Numbered from the stretch's first letter, positions 1 to 8,412 are shown. The stretch: DNA of 64,000 nucleotides from Promicromonospora soli (GCF_014653785.1 NZ_BNAS01000003.1:262117-326116), one strand, 5' to 3'. Numbers and translations are program-made. The notes: a model not told the origin generated them from the letters alone.

Positions 1-86
1 GCCAGCTCGCGGAGGGATCGCACGGCGCGGAGGCCTTCGGTGGGATCGTCCCCGGCCGCGGATGCGGCGAGTGCTTGCTGGGTCAT
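1..86 (-). CDS. N-terminal fragment of an unknown small protein
   Basis: Only the first 28 codons are present; the gene leaves the window at base 1. The start is ATG at 86, and the protein begins MTQQALAASAAGDDPTEGLR. A -10-like CATGGT (98-93, minus strand) ends 6 nt before the ATG, which suggests a leaderless mRNA. Two palindromic operators lie directly upstream, so the gene is probably repressed by a DNA-binding protein, perhaps itself. The acidic opening followed by an Arg/Leu-rich helix resembles small actinobacterial helix-turn-helix proteins, but too little is visible to assign a family. Confidence 0.45.
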   Translation of the reverse strand, partial: MTQQALAASAAGDDPTEGLRAVRSLREL

Positions 87-87
87 G

Positions 88-133
88 TGTCAACCATGGT
101 TGACAGAACTCAACCTGTCAACCCCAGTTGACA
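88..133. promoter_or_regulatory. Twin 18-bp operator palindromes over a promoter
   Basis: TGTCAACCATGGTTGACA (88-105) is a perfect palindrome. TGTCAACCCCAGTTGACA (116-133) is the same site with a degenerate centre. The copies are 28 bp apart. On the minus strand the second copy supplies a TTGACA -35 (121-116), and CATGGT (98-93) lies 17 bp further on, so a bound repressor would cover both promoter elements of the gene starting at 86. The regulator is unknown. Confidence 0.7.
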
Positions 134-340
134 AAGGCTGCCCGACCGGCCCGCGTCGAGCCGGTCATCGAGCACGTGACCAGCGAGACGTACACCACAC
201 GCCGCGGCGAAGCCGACGTCGTCCTTTACAAGGTCTCCGGGGGCGCGCCCACCTGGCCCGGGGCCGACGACGGCAGCGCCACGCAGGAGGTCTCCGCCAC
301 CGAGCTGGTCTGGGACTTTTTCTCGCGGTGCCGCCGGTAA
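128..340 (+). pseudogene. Decayed 3' end of a PHB-depolymerase/LpqC-like esterase
   Basis: The frame ends with VVLYKVSGGAPTWPG followed by a stretch ending ATELVWDFFSR. This resembles the last ~60 residues of secreted esterases of the polyhydroxybutyrate depolymerase/feruloyl esterase type, where the segment normally reads GGGHTWPG and ends in a helix like ATExIWDFF. The family's catalytic His is replaced here (GGAPTWPG), and no N-terminal domain, nucleophile serine or signal peptide lies upstream, because the operator region begins immediately. It is probably a gene remnant rather than a translated protein. Only the TTG inside the second operator could serve as a start. Confidence 0.5.
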
Positions 341-431
341 CCGCGCCTCCCTCGACGCCCGTGCCGCCGAGCCGCGGAATACCGCCGCTTCGTTCGGAAG
401 CACGGGCGATCGAGGGCTACTCTGTACCGGG

Positions 432-451
432 ATGTCTTGACGTCGAGACAT
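432..451. promoter_or_regulatory. Near-palindromic motif upstream of sucCD
   Basis: ATGTCTTGACGTCGAGACAT is a 20-bp palindrome with one mismatched pair, 61 bp before the chosen sucC start. A motif sharing 15 of 20 bases lies before icd (17621-17640). This suggests a common regulator of TCA-cycle genes. Which protein binds is not known from the sequence. Confidence 0.6.
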
Positions 452-512
452 CGCTTCAGCCGGGCTCCGGGCGACGTCCGAGGGCCGCATCCCGATGGAA
501 GGACGCAGCAGG

Positions 513-1679
513 GTGGACCTGTTCGAATACCAGGCGCGCGACATCTTCGAGAAGCACGGCGTGCCCGTGCTGGGCGGGGTTGTCGCGACGACCCCCGAGG
601 AGGCTCGCGAAGGCGCCGAGAAGCTGGGCGGCGGAACTGTCGTCGTGAAGGCCCAGGTCAAGACCGGTGGTCGCGGCAAGGCGGGCGGCGTCAAGCTGGC
701 TCACTCGCCGGAGGAGACCGCTGAGAAGGCCGGCGAGATCCTCGGCATGGACATCAAGGGCCACACCGTGCACCGCGTGATGATCGCGCAGGGCGCCAAG
801 ATCGCCGAGGAGTTCTACTTCTCGGTGCTCCTCGACCGGTCGAACCGCAACTACCTCGCCATGTGCTCCGTCGAGGGCGGCATGGAGATCGAGCAGCTCG
901 CCGTCGAGCGTCCTGAGGCGCTCGCCCGCATCGCCGTCGACCCGGCCGTCGGCATCGACGAGGCCAAGGCCGCGGAGATCGTGGACGCCGCCGGCTTCGC
1001 CGAGGACATCAAGGGCAAGGTCGCCGAGGTGATCCGTGGCCTGTGGACCGTGTTCAAGGCCGAGGACGCCACGCTCGTCGAGGTGAACCCGCTGGTCAAG
1101 ACCGAGGACGGCGAGATCGTCGCCCTCGACGGCAAGGTCACGCTCGACGAGAACGCCGGCTTCCGCCACCCGGAGCACGCGGAGCTCGAGGACTCGGCCG
1201 CCGCCGACCCGCTCGAGGCCAAGGCCAAGGAGAACGACCTCAACTACGTCAAGCTCGACGGCGAGGTCGGCATCATCGGCAACGGCGCGGGCCTGGTCAT
1301 GTCCACCCTGGACGTCGTCGCGTACGCCGGTGAGCGGCACGGCGGCGTGAAGCCCGCGAACTTCCTCGACATCGGCGGCGGCGCGAATGCCAAGGTCATG
1401 GCGAACGGACTCGACGTCATCCTGGGCGACGAGCAGGTCAAGGCAGTGTTCGTGAACGTCTTCGGTGGAATCACCGCCTGCGACGAGGTAGCGAACGGCA
1501 TCGTGGGTGCGCTCGACCTGCTGGGCGACCACGCCACCAAGCCGCTGGTCGTCCGCCTCGACGGCAACAACGTCGAGCTGGGCCGTCAGATCCTGGCCGA
1601 GCGCAACCACCCGCTCGTCACCCTTGCCGAGACCATGGACGGCGGCGCCGACAAGGCTGCCGAGCTGGCCAACGCCTGA
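513..1679 (+). CDS. sucC: Succinyl-CoA ligase (ADP-forming) subunit beta
   Basis: Nucleotide-binding subunit of succinyl-CoA synthetase, the substrate-level phosphorylation step of the TCA cycle. The protein has 388 residues, the usual length. It opens [20 protein letters not shown], the standard ATP-grasp N-terminus, and later shows [11 protein letters not shown] and [18 protein letters not shown] of the C-terminal CoA-ligase domain. The start is GTG at 513 because GGAAGGA (497-503) is well spaced before it and family members begin at this point; the in-frame ATG at 495 overlaps that ribosome site. sucD follows after 40 bp. Expression is probably governed by the palindrome at 432-451. Confidence 0.96.
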   Translation: MDLFEYQARDIFEKHGVPVLGGVVATTPEEAREGAEKLGGGTVVVKAQVKTGGRGKAGGVKLAHSPEETAEKAGEILGMDIKGHTVHRVMIAQGAKIAEEFYFSVLLDRSNRNYLAMCSVEGGMEIEQLAVERPEALARIAVDPAVGIDEAKAAEIVDAAGFAEDIKGKVAEVIRGLWTVFKAEDATLVEVNPLVKTEDGEIVALDGKVTLDENAGFRHPEHAELEDSAAADPLEAKAKENDLNYVKLDGEVGIIGNGAGLVMSTLDVVAYAGERHGGVKPANFLDIGGGANAKVMANGLDVILGDEQVKAVFVNVFGGITACDEVANGIVGALDLLGDHATKPLVVRLDGNNVELGRQILAERNHPLVTLAETMDGGADKAAELANA

Positions 1680-1719
1680 TTCGCCCGCTGAAGACTTCGA
1701 AAGCAGAGACCACAAGACA

Positions 1720-2616
1720 ATGTCGATCTACCTGAACCAGGACTCGAAGATCATCGTCCAGGGCATCACCGGTGGCATGGGTGCCAAGCACACCGCCCTG
1801 ATGCTCGACTCCGGCGCGCAGATCGTCGGCGGCGTGAACGCTCGCAAGGCGGGCACCACGGTGGAGCACAAGGACCACGAGGGCAACGAAGTGACGCTGC
1901 CCGTCTTCGGCACCGTCAAGGAGGCCATGGCCGAGACCGGCGCGGACGTCTCCGTCGTCTTCGTGCCGCCGGCCTTCACCAAGGACGCGGCCATCGAGGC
2001 CATCGACGCGGGCATCGGCCTGCTCGTGATCATCACCGAGGGCGTGCCGGTGCAGGACACCGCCGAGGTGTGGTCGTACCTGCAGGGCAAGGAGACCCGG
2101 ATGATCGGGCCGAACTGCCCCGGAATCATCACCCCGGGCGAGTCGCTGGCCGGCATCACCCCGCACACCATCACGGGCAAGGGCCCGATCGGTCTCGTGT
2201 CGAAGTCGGGCACCCTGACCTACCAGATGATGTACGAGCTGGGCGACCTCGGCTTCTCCACCGCCATCGGCATCGGTGGCGACCCGATCGTCGGCACCAC
2301 GCACATCGACGCGCTCGAGGCCTTCGAGAACGACCCTGAGACCAAGGCGATCGTGATGATCGGCGAGATCGGCGGCGACGCCGAGGAGCGTGCGGCGGCC
2401 TACATCAAGGAGCACGTCACGAAGCCGGTAGTCGGCTACGTCGCGGGCTTCACCGCCCCCGAGGGCAAGACGATGGGCCACGCCGGCGCGATCGTGTCCG
2501 GCTCGTCCGGCACCGCCGCGGCGAAGAAGGAGGCCCTCGAGGCCGTCGGCGTGAAGGTCGGCAAGACGCCGTCCGAGACCGCCGACCTCATGCGCGAGAT
2601 CCTCCAGTCGCTCTGA
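1720..2616 (+). CDS. sucD: Succinyl-CoA ligase subunit alpha
   Basis: CoA-binding, phosphohistidine-carrying subunit that pairs with SucC. The protein has 298 residues, normal for the family. The N-terminal CoA-binding Rossmann part contains [13 protein letters not shown] near residue 13. [13 protein letters not shown] and [14 protein letters not shown] follow, and the phosphorylated histidine is expected to be His254 in [10 protein letters not shown]. Cotranscribed with sucC. A long inverted-repeat array (2631-2730) follows the stop and probably ends the sucCD transcript. Confidence 0.96.
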   Translation: MSIYLNQDSKIIVQGITGGMGAKHTALMLDSGAQIVGGVNARKAGTTVEHKDHEGNEVTLPVFGTVKEAMAETGADVSVVFVPPAFTKDAAIEAIDAGIGLLVIITEGVPVQDTAEVWSYLQGKETRMIGPNCPGIITPGESLAGITPHTITGKGPIGLVSKSGTLTYQMMYELGDLGFSTAIGIGGDPIVGTTHIDALEAFENDPETKAIVMIGEIGGDAEERAAAYIKEHVTKPVVGYVAGFTAPEGKTMGHAGAIVSGSSGTAAAKKEALEAVGVKVGKTPSETADLMREILQSL

Positions 2617-2630
2617 CCTCGTCCCCGAAA

Positions 2631-2730
2631 GATAGAACCAGGGCGAGATAGAACCCTGGCGAGATAGAACTTCAGCACGAGCTGGGGTTCTACTTCGCCA
2701 GGGTTCTACTTCGCCCCAGTTCGACTTCGA
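2631..2730. repeat. Symmetric 3+3 array of 16-bp repeats, large hairpin
   Basis: GATAGAAC occurs at 2631, 2647 and 2663, exactly 16 bp apart. The reverse form occurs at 2687 (GTTCTAC), 2703 (GTTCTAC) and 2719 (GTTCGAC), again 16 bp apart. The two arms pair into a hairpin of roughly 40 bp with a loop around 2671-2686. A shorter relative sits after icd (19900-19942). It lies 15 bp after the sucD stop, so it may act as terminator or mRNA stabiliser, but there is no poly-T tract. Confidence 0.75.
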
Positions 2731-2867
2731 CGATTTGGGGAGCGGGCGCTTTTACACCAGAGCTCGTGCCCAGCACCATGCTTCGCTGTGATTTTTCCCG
2801 GATTTCACCCGGGCCACGCCGGGGCAGGTCCCCCGTGTGACGGCGGGAACAGGGTGAAGATGGGCTC

Positions 2868-4481
2868 GTGAGTGCACCACCCCGCCCGAACGCGGCCATC
2901 CGAACGTCAGGCGCCCGTACGTCAGGCGCCCGCAAGTCAGGCGTCCGGTCGAGCCGCCCGGCAGGCAGCCGGCCGACCGCCCGCCGCGGCCGCCTGGTCG
3001 AGGAGCAGTCCGCGCCGGAGCGGGCCCCGCTCACGCTCGTCCACATCGTCGCCGGCTCTCTCTCGGCCATCCAGGCCGTGGTCCTGTCCCTCACCGTCGT
3101 GGTCCTCCCGGCGGTGGTCGCCTACCTCGTGGGCACGGCCACCATGGGCACCCCCGCCGACGGCCCGGACGACGCCGTCCAGCTGCGCTCCGCGGTCGAC
3201 GTCGCGATGGGCATCTGGCTCCTGGGCCACGGCGTCCCGCTCACCGCCGGCGCCGTGACCGTCTCCCTCGCGCCCCTCGGCTTAGCGGCCCTTGCGCTGT
3301 TCGCCATGTACGTCTCCGCCAAGCGGTTCGCCACCACGTCCCTGCGGGCCTGGGCCGCGGGCACCGCCACGTACGCCCTGTGCACGACGGCGGTAGCGGC
3401 CCTCGCGGGCAGCGCACCCGGCTGGTCGCTCGCCCTGGCACCCCTGGGGGGCCTGGTCATGGGCGGGCTCGGCATGGCGCTGGGCATCCTGGCGCGCCCG
3501 GACACGCCGACCATCGCGGACATCGGCGAGCGAGCCGAGGCGCTGGCCCGCCGGCTCATGGGTGTCGACCTGTTCCCCGCGACGCTGCGGCTCGGGCTGC
3601 GGGGCGGCGCGGTCGTGGTCGCGCTGCTGGTCGGCGGTGCGGCGCTCCTCGTGGGAGCGTGGGCGCTGGCGGGGCGTGCGACGTCGTCGGACATCATCAC
3701 CGCCCTCGAGCCGGGCTGGACCGGCGGGATCGTGTTCGCCGTGGCCCAGCTGGCGCTGTTGCCCAACCTGGTGCTGTGGGCGGTCTCCTGGCTCGCGGGG
3801 CCGGGATTCGCCGTCGGCGAGGGGACGAGCTTCACGCCGTTCGGCACCAGTTCGGGTCCGCTGCCCGCGATCCCGCTCCTCGGGGCGTTGCCCGGGGCTG
3901 ACTGGGCGAACCCCCTCACCGCCTGGGCGCCTGTGCTCGTGGTCGCGTGCGGCGTAGTGGCCGGCCTGTTCGTGTGGCGGCGGCTGGAGCCGGACCTGGT
4001 CCGGTGGTCCGACGTCGGCTGGGTGCTCGGCGGGATCGTGGCCGTTCCTTGCGTCGTCATGCTGCTGGGACAGTGGGTGGCGGCGGGTGCGGGCGGCCCG
4101 GGCCGGCTGGCCGACATCGGCGCCAGCCCGCTCGTGACCGCCGGACTGGTGTCCGCCGAGGTCGCCGGGGGAGCGGTGGCGGTGCTGCTCGGCGCCAAGC
4201 TGGACGTGGTCGCGCGGCGCGGCGAGTTCAGGGACGACCTGGTGGCGTGGCTGCGGCGCCCGGGCCCCGCGCCGGCCGACGCCGATCCGGGCGACCGGCC
4301 GGCGGGCGGGCCGGACCTCGCTCCGGACCTCGCGGCCGAGCTCGGGTTCGACGGCGCTTCGGATGTGCCCGGCGACCAGTCGCGGCCCGAGGCGGAGCTG
4401 GAGCCGGATCCGGACCTGGCTGACGGGCCCGACCGGTCGGACACGCCGGCCGAGGCATCGGAGGTCGGTCCGGGAAAGTAG
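2868..4481 (+). CDS. PerM-like multi-pass membrane protein (DUF6350 type)
   Basis: A 537-residue protein with an Arg/Ser/Pro-rich N-terminal tail (1-55), about ten hydrophobic segments from residue 60 to 450, and a Pro/Asp/Glu-rich tail. Its position between sucCD and purN is where actinobacteria commonly carry the DUF6350/PerM gene, linked in mycobacteria to divisome stability. I infer that identity from context and topology. The start is GTG at 2868, with GAAGAT as a possible -10 six bases earlier. The N-terminal tail is encoded by three 15-bp tandem repeats (2905-2949) giving TSGAR-TSGAR-KSGVR. Confidence 0.7.
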   Translation: MSAPPRPNAAIRTSGARTSGARKSGVRSSRPAGSRPTARRGRLVEEQSAPERAPLTLVHIVAGSLSAIQAVVLSLTVVVLPAVVAYLVGTATMGTPADGPDDAVQLRSAVDVAMGIWLLGHGVPLTAGAVTVSLAPLGLAALALFAMYVSAKRFATTSLRAWAAGTATYALCTTAVAALAGSAPGWSLALAPLGGLVMGGLGMALGILARPDTPTIADIGERAEALARRLMGVDLFPATLRLGLRGGAVVVALLVGGAALLVGAWALAGRATSSDIITALEPGWTGGIVFAVAQLALLPNLVLWAVSWLAGPGFAVGEGTSFTPFGTSSGPLPAIPLLGALPGADWANPLTAWAPVLVVACGVVAGLFVWRRLEPDLVRWSDVGWVLGGIVAVPCVVMLLGQWVAAGAGGPGRLADIGASPLVTAGLVSAEVAGGAVAVLLGAKLDVVARRGEFRDDLVAWLRRPGPAPADADPGDRPAGGPDLAPDLAAELGFDGASDVPGDQSRPEAELEPDPDLADGPDRSDTPAEASEVGPGK

Positions 4482-4491
4482 GCTGGAGCCC

Positions 4492-5136
4492 GTGCAGACG
4501 CCCTCCGGTCACCCCGTCGAGTCCACGTCGGCCCAGCGAGTTGTCGTGCTGGTCTCCGGCCTCGGTTCCAACCTCGCCGCCCTGCTCGCCGCGCACGAGG
4601 ACGGGTCCTACGGGGCGCGGGTCGTTGGCGTGGTGACCGACAACCCCGCCGCCGGCGCCCTCGACCTCGCGCGGGACGCAGGGGTCGCGTCCGTCGTCGT
4701 CTCCACGAAGGACTTCGAGGACCGTGCCGCGTGGAACGTGGGCCTGGCCGAGGCCGTGGCCGTGTTCCAGCCTGACCTCGTGGTGCTGGCCGGCTTCATG
4801 CGGATCCTCGCGCCGACGTTCGTGCGGAGGTTCGAGGGCCGCATCATCAACACGCACCCAGCCCTCCTGCCCTCCTTCCCGGGCGCGCACGGCGTGCGCG
4901 ACGCCCTCGCCCATGGCGTGAAGGTCACCGGCTGCACCGTGCACGTCGTGGACGACGGCGTGGACACCGGCCCGATCATCGCCCAGGCCGCGGTGCCGGT
5001 CCTGGAGGACGACGACGAGCCGACGCTGCACGAGCGCGTCAAGGTCGCCGAGCGTGCGCTGCTGGTCGAGACCGTGGGGCGCATCGCCCGCGATGGCCTG
5101 TTCCTGGCGGGGCGACAGGCCGTGATCGGCCGCTGA
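4492..5136 (+). CDS. purN: Phosphoribosylglycinamide formyltransferase
   Basis: Transfers formyl from 10-formyl-tetrahydrofolate to GAR, step 3 of de novo purine synthesis. The protein has 214 residues. Motifs are LVSGLGSNLAALL (phosphate loop), GFMRILAP, INTHPALLPSFPGAHG and VDDGVDTGPII. The catalytic Asn-His-Asp triad is Asn120, His122 and Asp158. The start is GTG at 4492, since the longer frame is antisense-like coding inside the upstream gene and the family begins near VVVLVSG; TAGGCT sits 7 nt before it as a possible -10. It begins 10 bp after the PerM-like gene. purH, the usual next gene, is displaced by about 5 kb. Confidence 0.94.
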   Translation: MQTPSGHPVESTSAQRVVVLVSGLGSNLAALLAAHEDGSYGARVVGVVTDNPAAGALDLARDAGVASVVVSTKDFEDRAAWNVGLAEAVAVFQPDLVVLAGFMRILAPTFVRRFEGRIINTHPALLPSFPGAHGVRDALAHGVKVTGCTVHVVDDGVDTGPIIAQAAVPVLEDDDEPTLHERVKVAERALLVETVGRIARDGLFLAGRQAVIGR

Positions 5137-5144
5137 GCCTCCCG

Positions 5145-5165
5145 CTGGTCGAGCCTGTCGAGACC
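5145..5165 (+). repeat. Dispersed 21-bp repeat, intergenic copy
   Basis: CTGGTCGAGCCTGTCGAGAC plus a final C, just after purN. A copy differing at one base lies inside the coding sequence at 61123-61143, and a partial copy lies on the other strand at 58760-58776. The GTCGAG/CTGTCGAG halves suggest it originates from a hairpin-forming element. Confidence 0.6.
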
Positions 5166-5173
5166 CGGCGGCC

Positions 5174-5752
5174 TCAGTCCTCCGGTGCCGCCTCCGCTGC
5201 CAGGTCACGCGGACCTACCGCGAAGAGGATCTGGTAGTACTTGCGGTCCGGGTCGTCGGGGGCCGCTCGCTTGCGCTCGATGGTCAGGTCCGACCAGCGG
5301 TCGAGGACCGACTTCACCTCGTCGGCCATCTCGCGCGCCTCCTCGCGCGTGAAGAAGCCGTCGTGGGCCACTCCCGTGTTGTAGTCGTGCCGTTTTCCGG
5401 GCGCCGCGCGGTCCCGGAGGAACATGGCGCGCATCCATCGCAGGTACGGCTCGAACAGGGCGCCGGCGTCCGCCAGTCCCGGATCCACCGTGAACTGCTG
5501 GATGACCCGCTTCCAGACCCTGTCCCGCTTGTCGCGCGCCAGCTCCGGCGCCTCCTCGATGAGCCCGGCCCTGGCGAGCACCCGGAGGTGGAAGCTCACC
5601 GAGTTGGCCGGCTCGCCCAGGGCTTTGGCCAGGTCGGCGGCGCGGGCGTGCTCCCTGACCGCGATCTCGAGCACGATGCGCTGCCGCAGCGGATGGGCGA
5701 CCGCCTTGAGCGTCTCGGGGTCGTTGATGCGGAACACGTCGTCGCCGGTCAC
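5174..5752 (-). CDS. ArsR-type winged-helix transcriptional regulator
   Basis: A 192-residue protein. Residues 10-80 form a winged helix: LKAVAHPLRQRIVLEI, then the recognition region AADLAKALGEPANSVSFHLR and the wing. The rest is an unassigned helical effector part. No Cys-rich metal site is seen, so the signal is unlikely to be a classical ArsR metal. The gene is divergent from the MFS gene at 5835, and the 82-bp gap holds two TTGCGCAA palindromes, the likely binding sites. It probably represses the exporter and perhaps itself. The start is GTG at 5752. Confidence 0.85.
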   Translation of the reverse strand: MTGDDVFRINDPETLKAVAHPLRQRIVLEIAVREHARAADLAKALGEPANSVSFHLRVLARAGLIEEAPELARDKRDRVWKRVIQQFTVDPGLADAGALFEPYLRWMRAMFLRDRAAPGKRHDYNTGVAHDGFFTREEAREMADEVKSVLDRWSDLTIERKRAAPDDPDRKYYQILFAVGPRDLAAEAAPED

Positions 5753-5784
5753 TCCGCGAGGTTACCAACTACCTGCACCATTTA

Positions 5785-5806
5785 TTGCGCAAGAGTGATT
5801 GCGCAA
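5785..5806. promoter_or_regulatory. Paired TTGCGCAA operator in divergent promoter
   Basis: TTGCGCAA occurs at 5785-5792 and 5799-5806, 14 bp apart; the half-sites GTTGCG (5812-5817) and GTTGCGC (5827-5833) continue towards the MFS start. It lies between the ArsR-type gene and the MFS gene, which fits a dimeric winged-helix repressor. Confidence 0.6.
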
Positions 5807-5834
5807 CGCTAGTTGCGGGATCTACGGTTGCGCC

Positions 5835-7094
5835 ATGACCCAGGAAGAGATCCCGGCCCTCTGGAAGAACCGGTCCTACCGTCTGCTGCTGACCGGCTCG
5901 ACTGCGGAGGACGTCGGGGCGGCGATCGGTGCCTTCGCCGTGCCGCTGGTGGCCTACGGGATCACGGGCTCGGTGGTGCAGGCGGGAGCGATCGCCTTCG
6001 TCGGCCAGCTCGGGGCGGTGCTCGTGACGTTGCCGGCTGGTGTGGTCGTCGACCGGGTGGACCGCCGCAGGCTCATCGTCGGTGGCGGCCTGGTGGCGGC
6101 CGTGGTCTGGCTCAGCGTGGTGGTCGCGGGCGTGGTCGACGGGCTGTCCGTCACCGCACCGCACCTGGCCGCCGCCTTGTTCGTGTCGTCCGTCGTGGGC
6201 GCCCTCATGGATCCTGCCGGAACTGCTGCCCTGCACTCCGTGGTCCCTGCGAAGCAGATGGGCCAGGCGATGTCCGTGGCGCAGGGGCGCGACGCCGCCG
6301 CCACGCTGCTCATGGGGCCGGTCGGCGGCCTGCTGTACGGGATGAGCAGCGTGCTGCCGTTCCTGGTGTCCGCCGTCGGGCGCCTGGTGTCGGCCGGGAC
6401 CGCCGCGCTGGTGCGCCAGCCGCTGAACGGCGACCTCGGCGCCGCCGCGTCGGAGCACCCGCTGACCGCGCTGAAGGAGGGCCTGCGCTACGTGGTGGGC
6501 GTCCCGCTGTTCCGCAGCGTGCTCGGGCTGTTCATCGTGGTCAACGTGGTCCTGAACGGGATGATGATCGCGATCAACCTCCATCTCGTCAGCATCGGCA
6601 CCGTGCCTGCCCTGATCGGGCTCGTGAACACCGCCGTCGGCGTCGGGGTGCTGGCGGGATCCGTGCTGGCCGGCAGGCTCATCCCGCGGGTGCGGCTCGG
6701 CGTCCTCACCGTCATGGCGCTCGGGGTCGGCGCGGCCGCCACCTTGGTGATGGCTCTGTTCCCGACGTTCTGGGGGTTCGTCGGGGCGCTGACCGGCATG
6801 ATGCTCTTCGCGCCCGCGCTGAACGCCGGGTTGGTCTCGTACGTCACCGCCATCACGCCCGCGCACCTGCAAGGCCGTACCTCGGCAACCTTGGGGCTCA
6901 CCAGCCTGGTAGCCGGGCCCACTGCCCCGCTCGCCGGCAGCTTTCTGCTGGACGGCCTCGGCATCGGTGGCGCGCTGTGGCTCTTCTCGGCCGCCTGGGC
7001 CGTTCTCGTCGTGGCGATGTTGCTCGTCCGGCCGCTCTGGCGGGTCGGTCTGCCCGACACCTGGGTGGATATTTCACCCGCGCGACACGCCTGA
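5835..7094 (+). CDS. MFS exporter, EntS/MFS_3-like (copy 1)
   Basis: A 419-residue inner-membrane transporter with about 12 predicted membrane segments. It shows the MFS loop 2-3 motif as DRVDRRR near residue 70 and a long central loop ending before GLRYVVGVPLFRSVLG. Its layout matches the MFS_3 subgroup that includes enterobactin and macrolide exporters; the substrate is unknown. The start is ATG at 5835. It follows the ArsR-type operator and precedes a paralogue by 17 bp; the two share many segments (for example FAVPLVA, GPVGGLLYGM and LFRSVLG/LFRAMLV) and arose by tandem duplication. Confidence 0.88.
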   Translation: MTQEEIPALWKNRSYRLLLTGSTAEDVGAAIGAFAVPLVAYGITGSVVQAGAIAFVGQLGAVLVTLPAGVVVDRVDRRRLIVGGGLVAAVVWLSVVVAGVVDGLSVTAPHLAAALFVSSVVGALMDPAGTAALHSVVPAKQMGQAMSVAQGRDAAATLLMGPVGGLLYGMSSVLPFLVSAVGRLVSAGTAALVRQPLNGDLGAAASEHPLTALKEGLRYVVGVPLFRSVLGLFIVVNVVLNGMMIAINLHLVSIGTVPALIGLVNTAVGVGVLAGSVLAGRLIPRVRLGVLTVMALGVGAAATLVMALFPTFWGFVGALTGMMLFAPALNAGLVSYVTAITPAHLQGRTSATLGLTSLVAGPTAPLAGSFLLDGLGIGGALWLFSAAWAVLVVAMLLVRPLWRVGLPDTWVDISPARHA

Positions 7095-7111
7095 CCGCTA
7101 CGTTGTGCGGC

Positions 7112-8392
7112 GTGACCGCAGAGATCCCGACCGAGGCCGTGCCCGAGACGGCTGCGCCGACCCGTGACGCGCCACCGCTGCGGCGCAACCGCGCCTACCT
7201 GCTGCTCACGACCGGGCGGTTCGCGCAGGCGATCGGCGCGGGCGTCGGCACGTTCGCGGTGCCGCTGGTGGCGTTCGAGGTCACGGGCTCGGTGGGGCAG
7301 GCGGGCCTGATCAGCGGCATCGGCCAGGTTGGCGCGCTGGTGGCCACGCTGCCGGCGGGCGTCGTCGCGGACCGGGTGAACCGGCGTCTGCTCCTGCTGG
7401 TCGCGGCCGCGACGGGCACCGCCCTGTGGGCAACGGTCGTCGCGGCGGGCCTCGCGGGCGCGCTCAGCGCCTGGCACCTGGCCGCCGTCCTGTTCGGCTC
7501 CTCGATGGTGAGCGCGTTCGTGAACCCGGCGTCGGGCGGCGCGCTGCGCGCCGTCGTGCCGGCCGAGCAGATGGCGAACGCCATGGCGGTGAACCAGGGG
7601 CGGATGGCTGCGGTGGGCCTGTTCGCCGGGCCGGTCGGCGGGCTCCTGTACGGGATGGCTCACGTCCTGCCGTTCGTGGCGTCCGTGGTGGGGCACCTGA
7701 TCGAGGCGGTGGCCGTCTCGTTCGTCCGGAAGCCGCTCAACGGTGAGCGGACCGAGCGGACCCACCCCCTGGCCGACCTGCGCGAGGGTTTGCGCTTCGT
7801 GGGCGCCGTGCCGCTGTTCCGGGCGATGCTCGTGCTGATCACGCTGCTCAACCTCACCTCGATCGCGCTGATCGTGGCGATCAACCTGGAGCTGGTGCGC
7901 ACCGGCACCGACCCACGGCTCATCGGGCTGGTCGACGCGTGCGCCGGCATCAGCTTGCTGGCGGGCGCGGTCGTCGCTGGCCCGATCGTGCAGCGCACCC
8001 GCGTGGGCCGGTTCGGGATCCTGACCATCGGCCTGCTCGTCGTCGCGCTGGCCGTCATGGCGCTCGCGCCGACGTACTGGGTGTTCGTCTCGATGCTGGC
8101 GGTCGGCGTGTTCCTCTATCCGGCGCTCAACGCGGGCTTCACGGGCTACCTCACCGTGATCATCCCGGACCGCATGATGGGCCGGGCCACGTCGCTGCTC
8201 GGCCTGACGGGACTGATCGCCGCGCCGGCTGCCCCCGTGGTGGGCAGCGCGCTCCTCGAGGGATGGGGCATCGGCGCCACCCTGTGGGTGATGGTCGGCG
8301 CGATGACGTGCGTCCTCGTGGCCCTCTGTTTCGCCCGCCCCCTGATGCGGATCGGCAAGCCCGACACATGGGCGGCCGACGCGCTCGAGTAG
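7112..8392 (+). CDS. MFS exporter, EntS/MFS_3-like (copy 2)
   Basis: A 426-residue paralogue of the upstream transporter with 12 predicted membrane segments, DRVNRR in loop 2-3 and the same GPVGGLLYGM segment. The start is GTG at 7112 (VTAEIPTEAV). The longer open frame reaching back to 5813 overlaps copy 1 out of frame and is not coding. Copies 1 and 2 could work separately or as a pair; MFS proteins normally work alone, so separate substrates are more likely. The substrate cannot be inferred. Probably cotranscribed with copy 1. Confidence 0.87.
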   Translation: MTAEIPTEAVPETAAPTRDAPPLRRNRAYLLLTTGRFAQAIGAGVGTFAVPLVAFEVTGSVGQAGLISGIGQVGALVATLPAGVVADRVNRRLLLLVAAATGTALWATVVAAGLAGALSAWHLAAVLFGSSMVSAFVNPASGGALRAVVPAEQMANAMAVNQGRMAAVGLFAGPVGGLLYGMAHVLPFVASVVGHLIEAVAVSFVRKPLNGERTERTHPLADLREGLRFVGAVPLFRAMLVLITLLNLTSIALIVAINLELVRTGTDPRLIGLVDACAGISLLAGAVVAGPIVQRTRVGRFGILTIGLLVVALAVMALAPTYWVFVSMLAVGVFLYPALNAGFTGYLTVIIPDRMMGRATSLLGLTGLIAAPAAPVVGSALLEGWGIGATLWVMVGAMTCVLVALCFARPLMRIGKPDTWAADALE

Positions 8393-8412
8393 AGGGCCAC
8401 GATCCGCACCTG

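Noticed and set aside
5813-8392. Apparent 859-codon fusion reading through both MFS genes
   Set aside because: The first half is out of frame with MFS copy 1; only the part from 7112 encodes a transporter.
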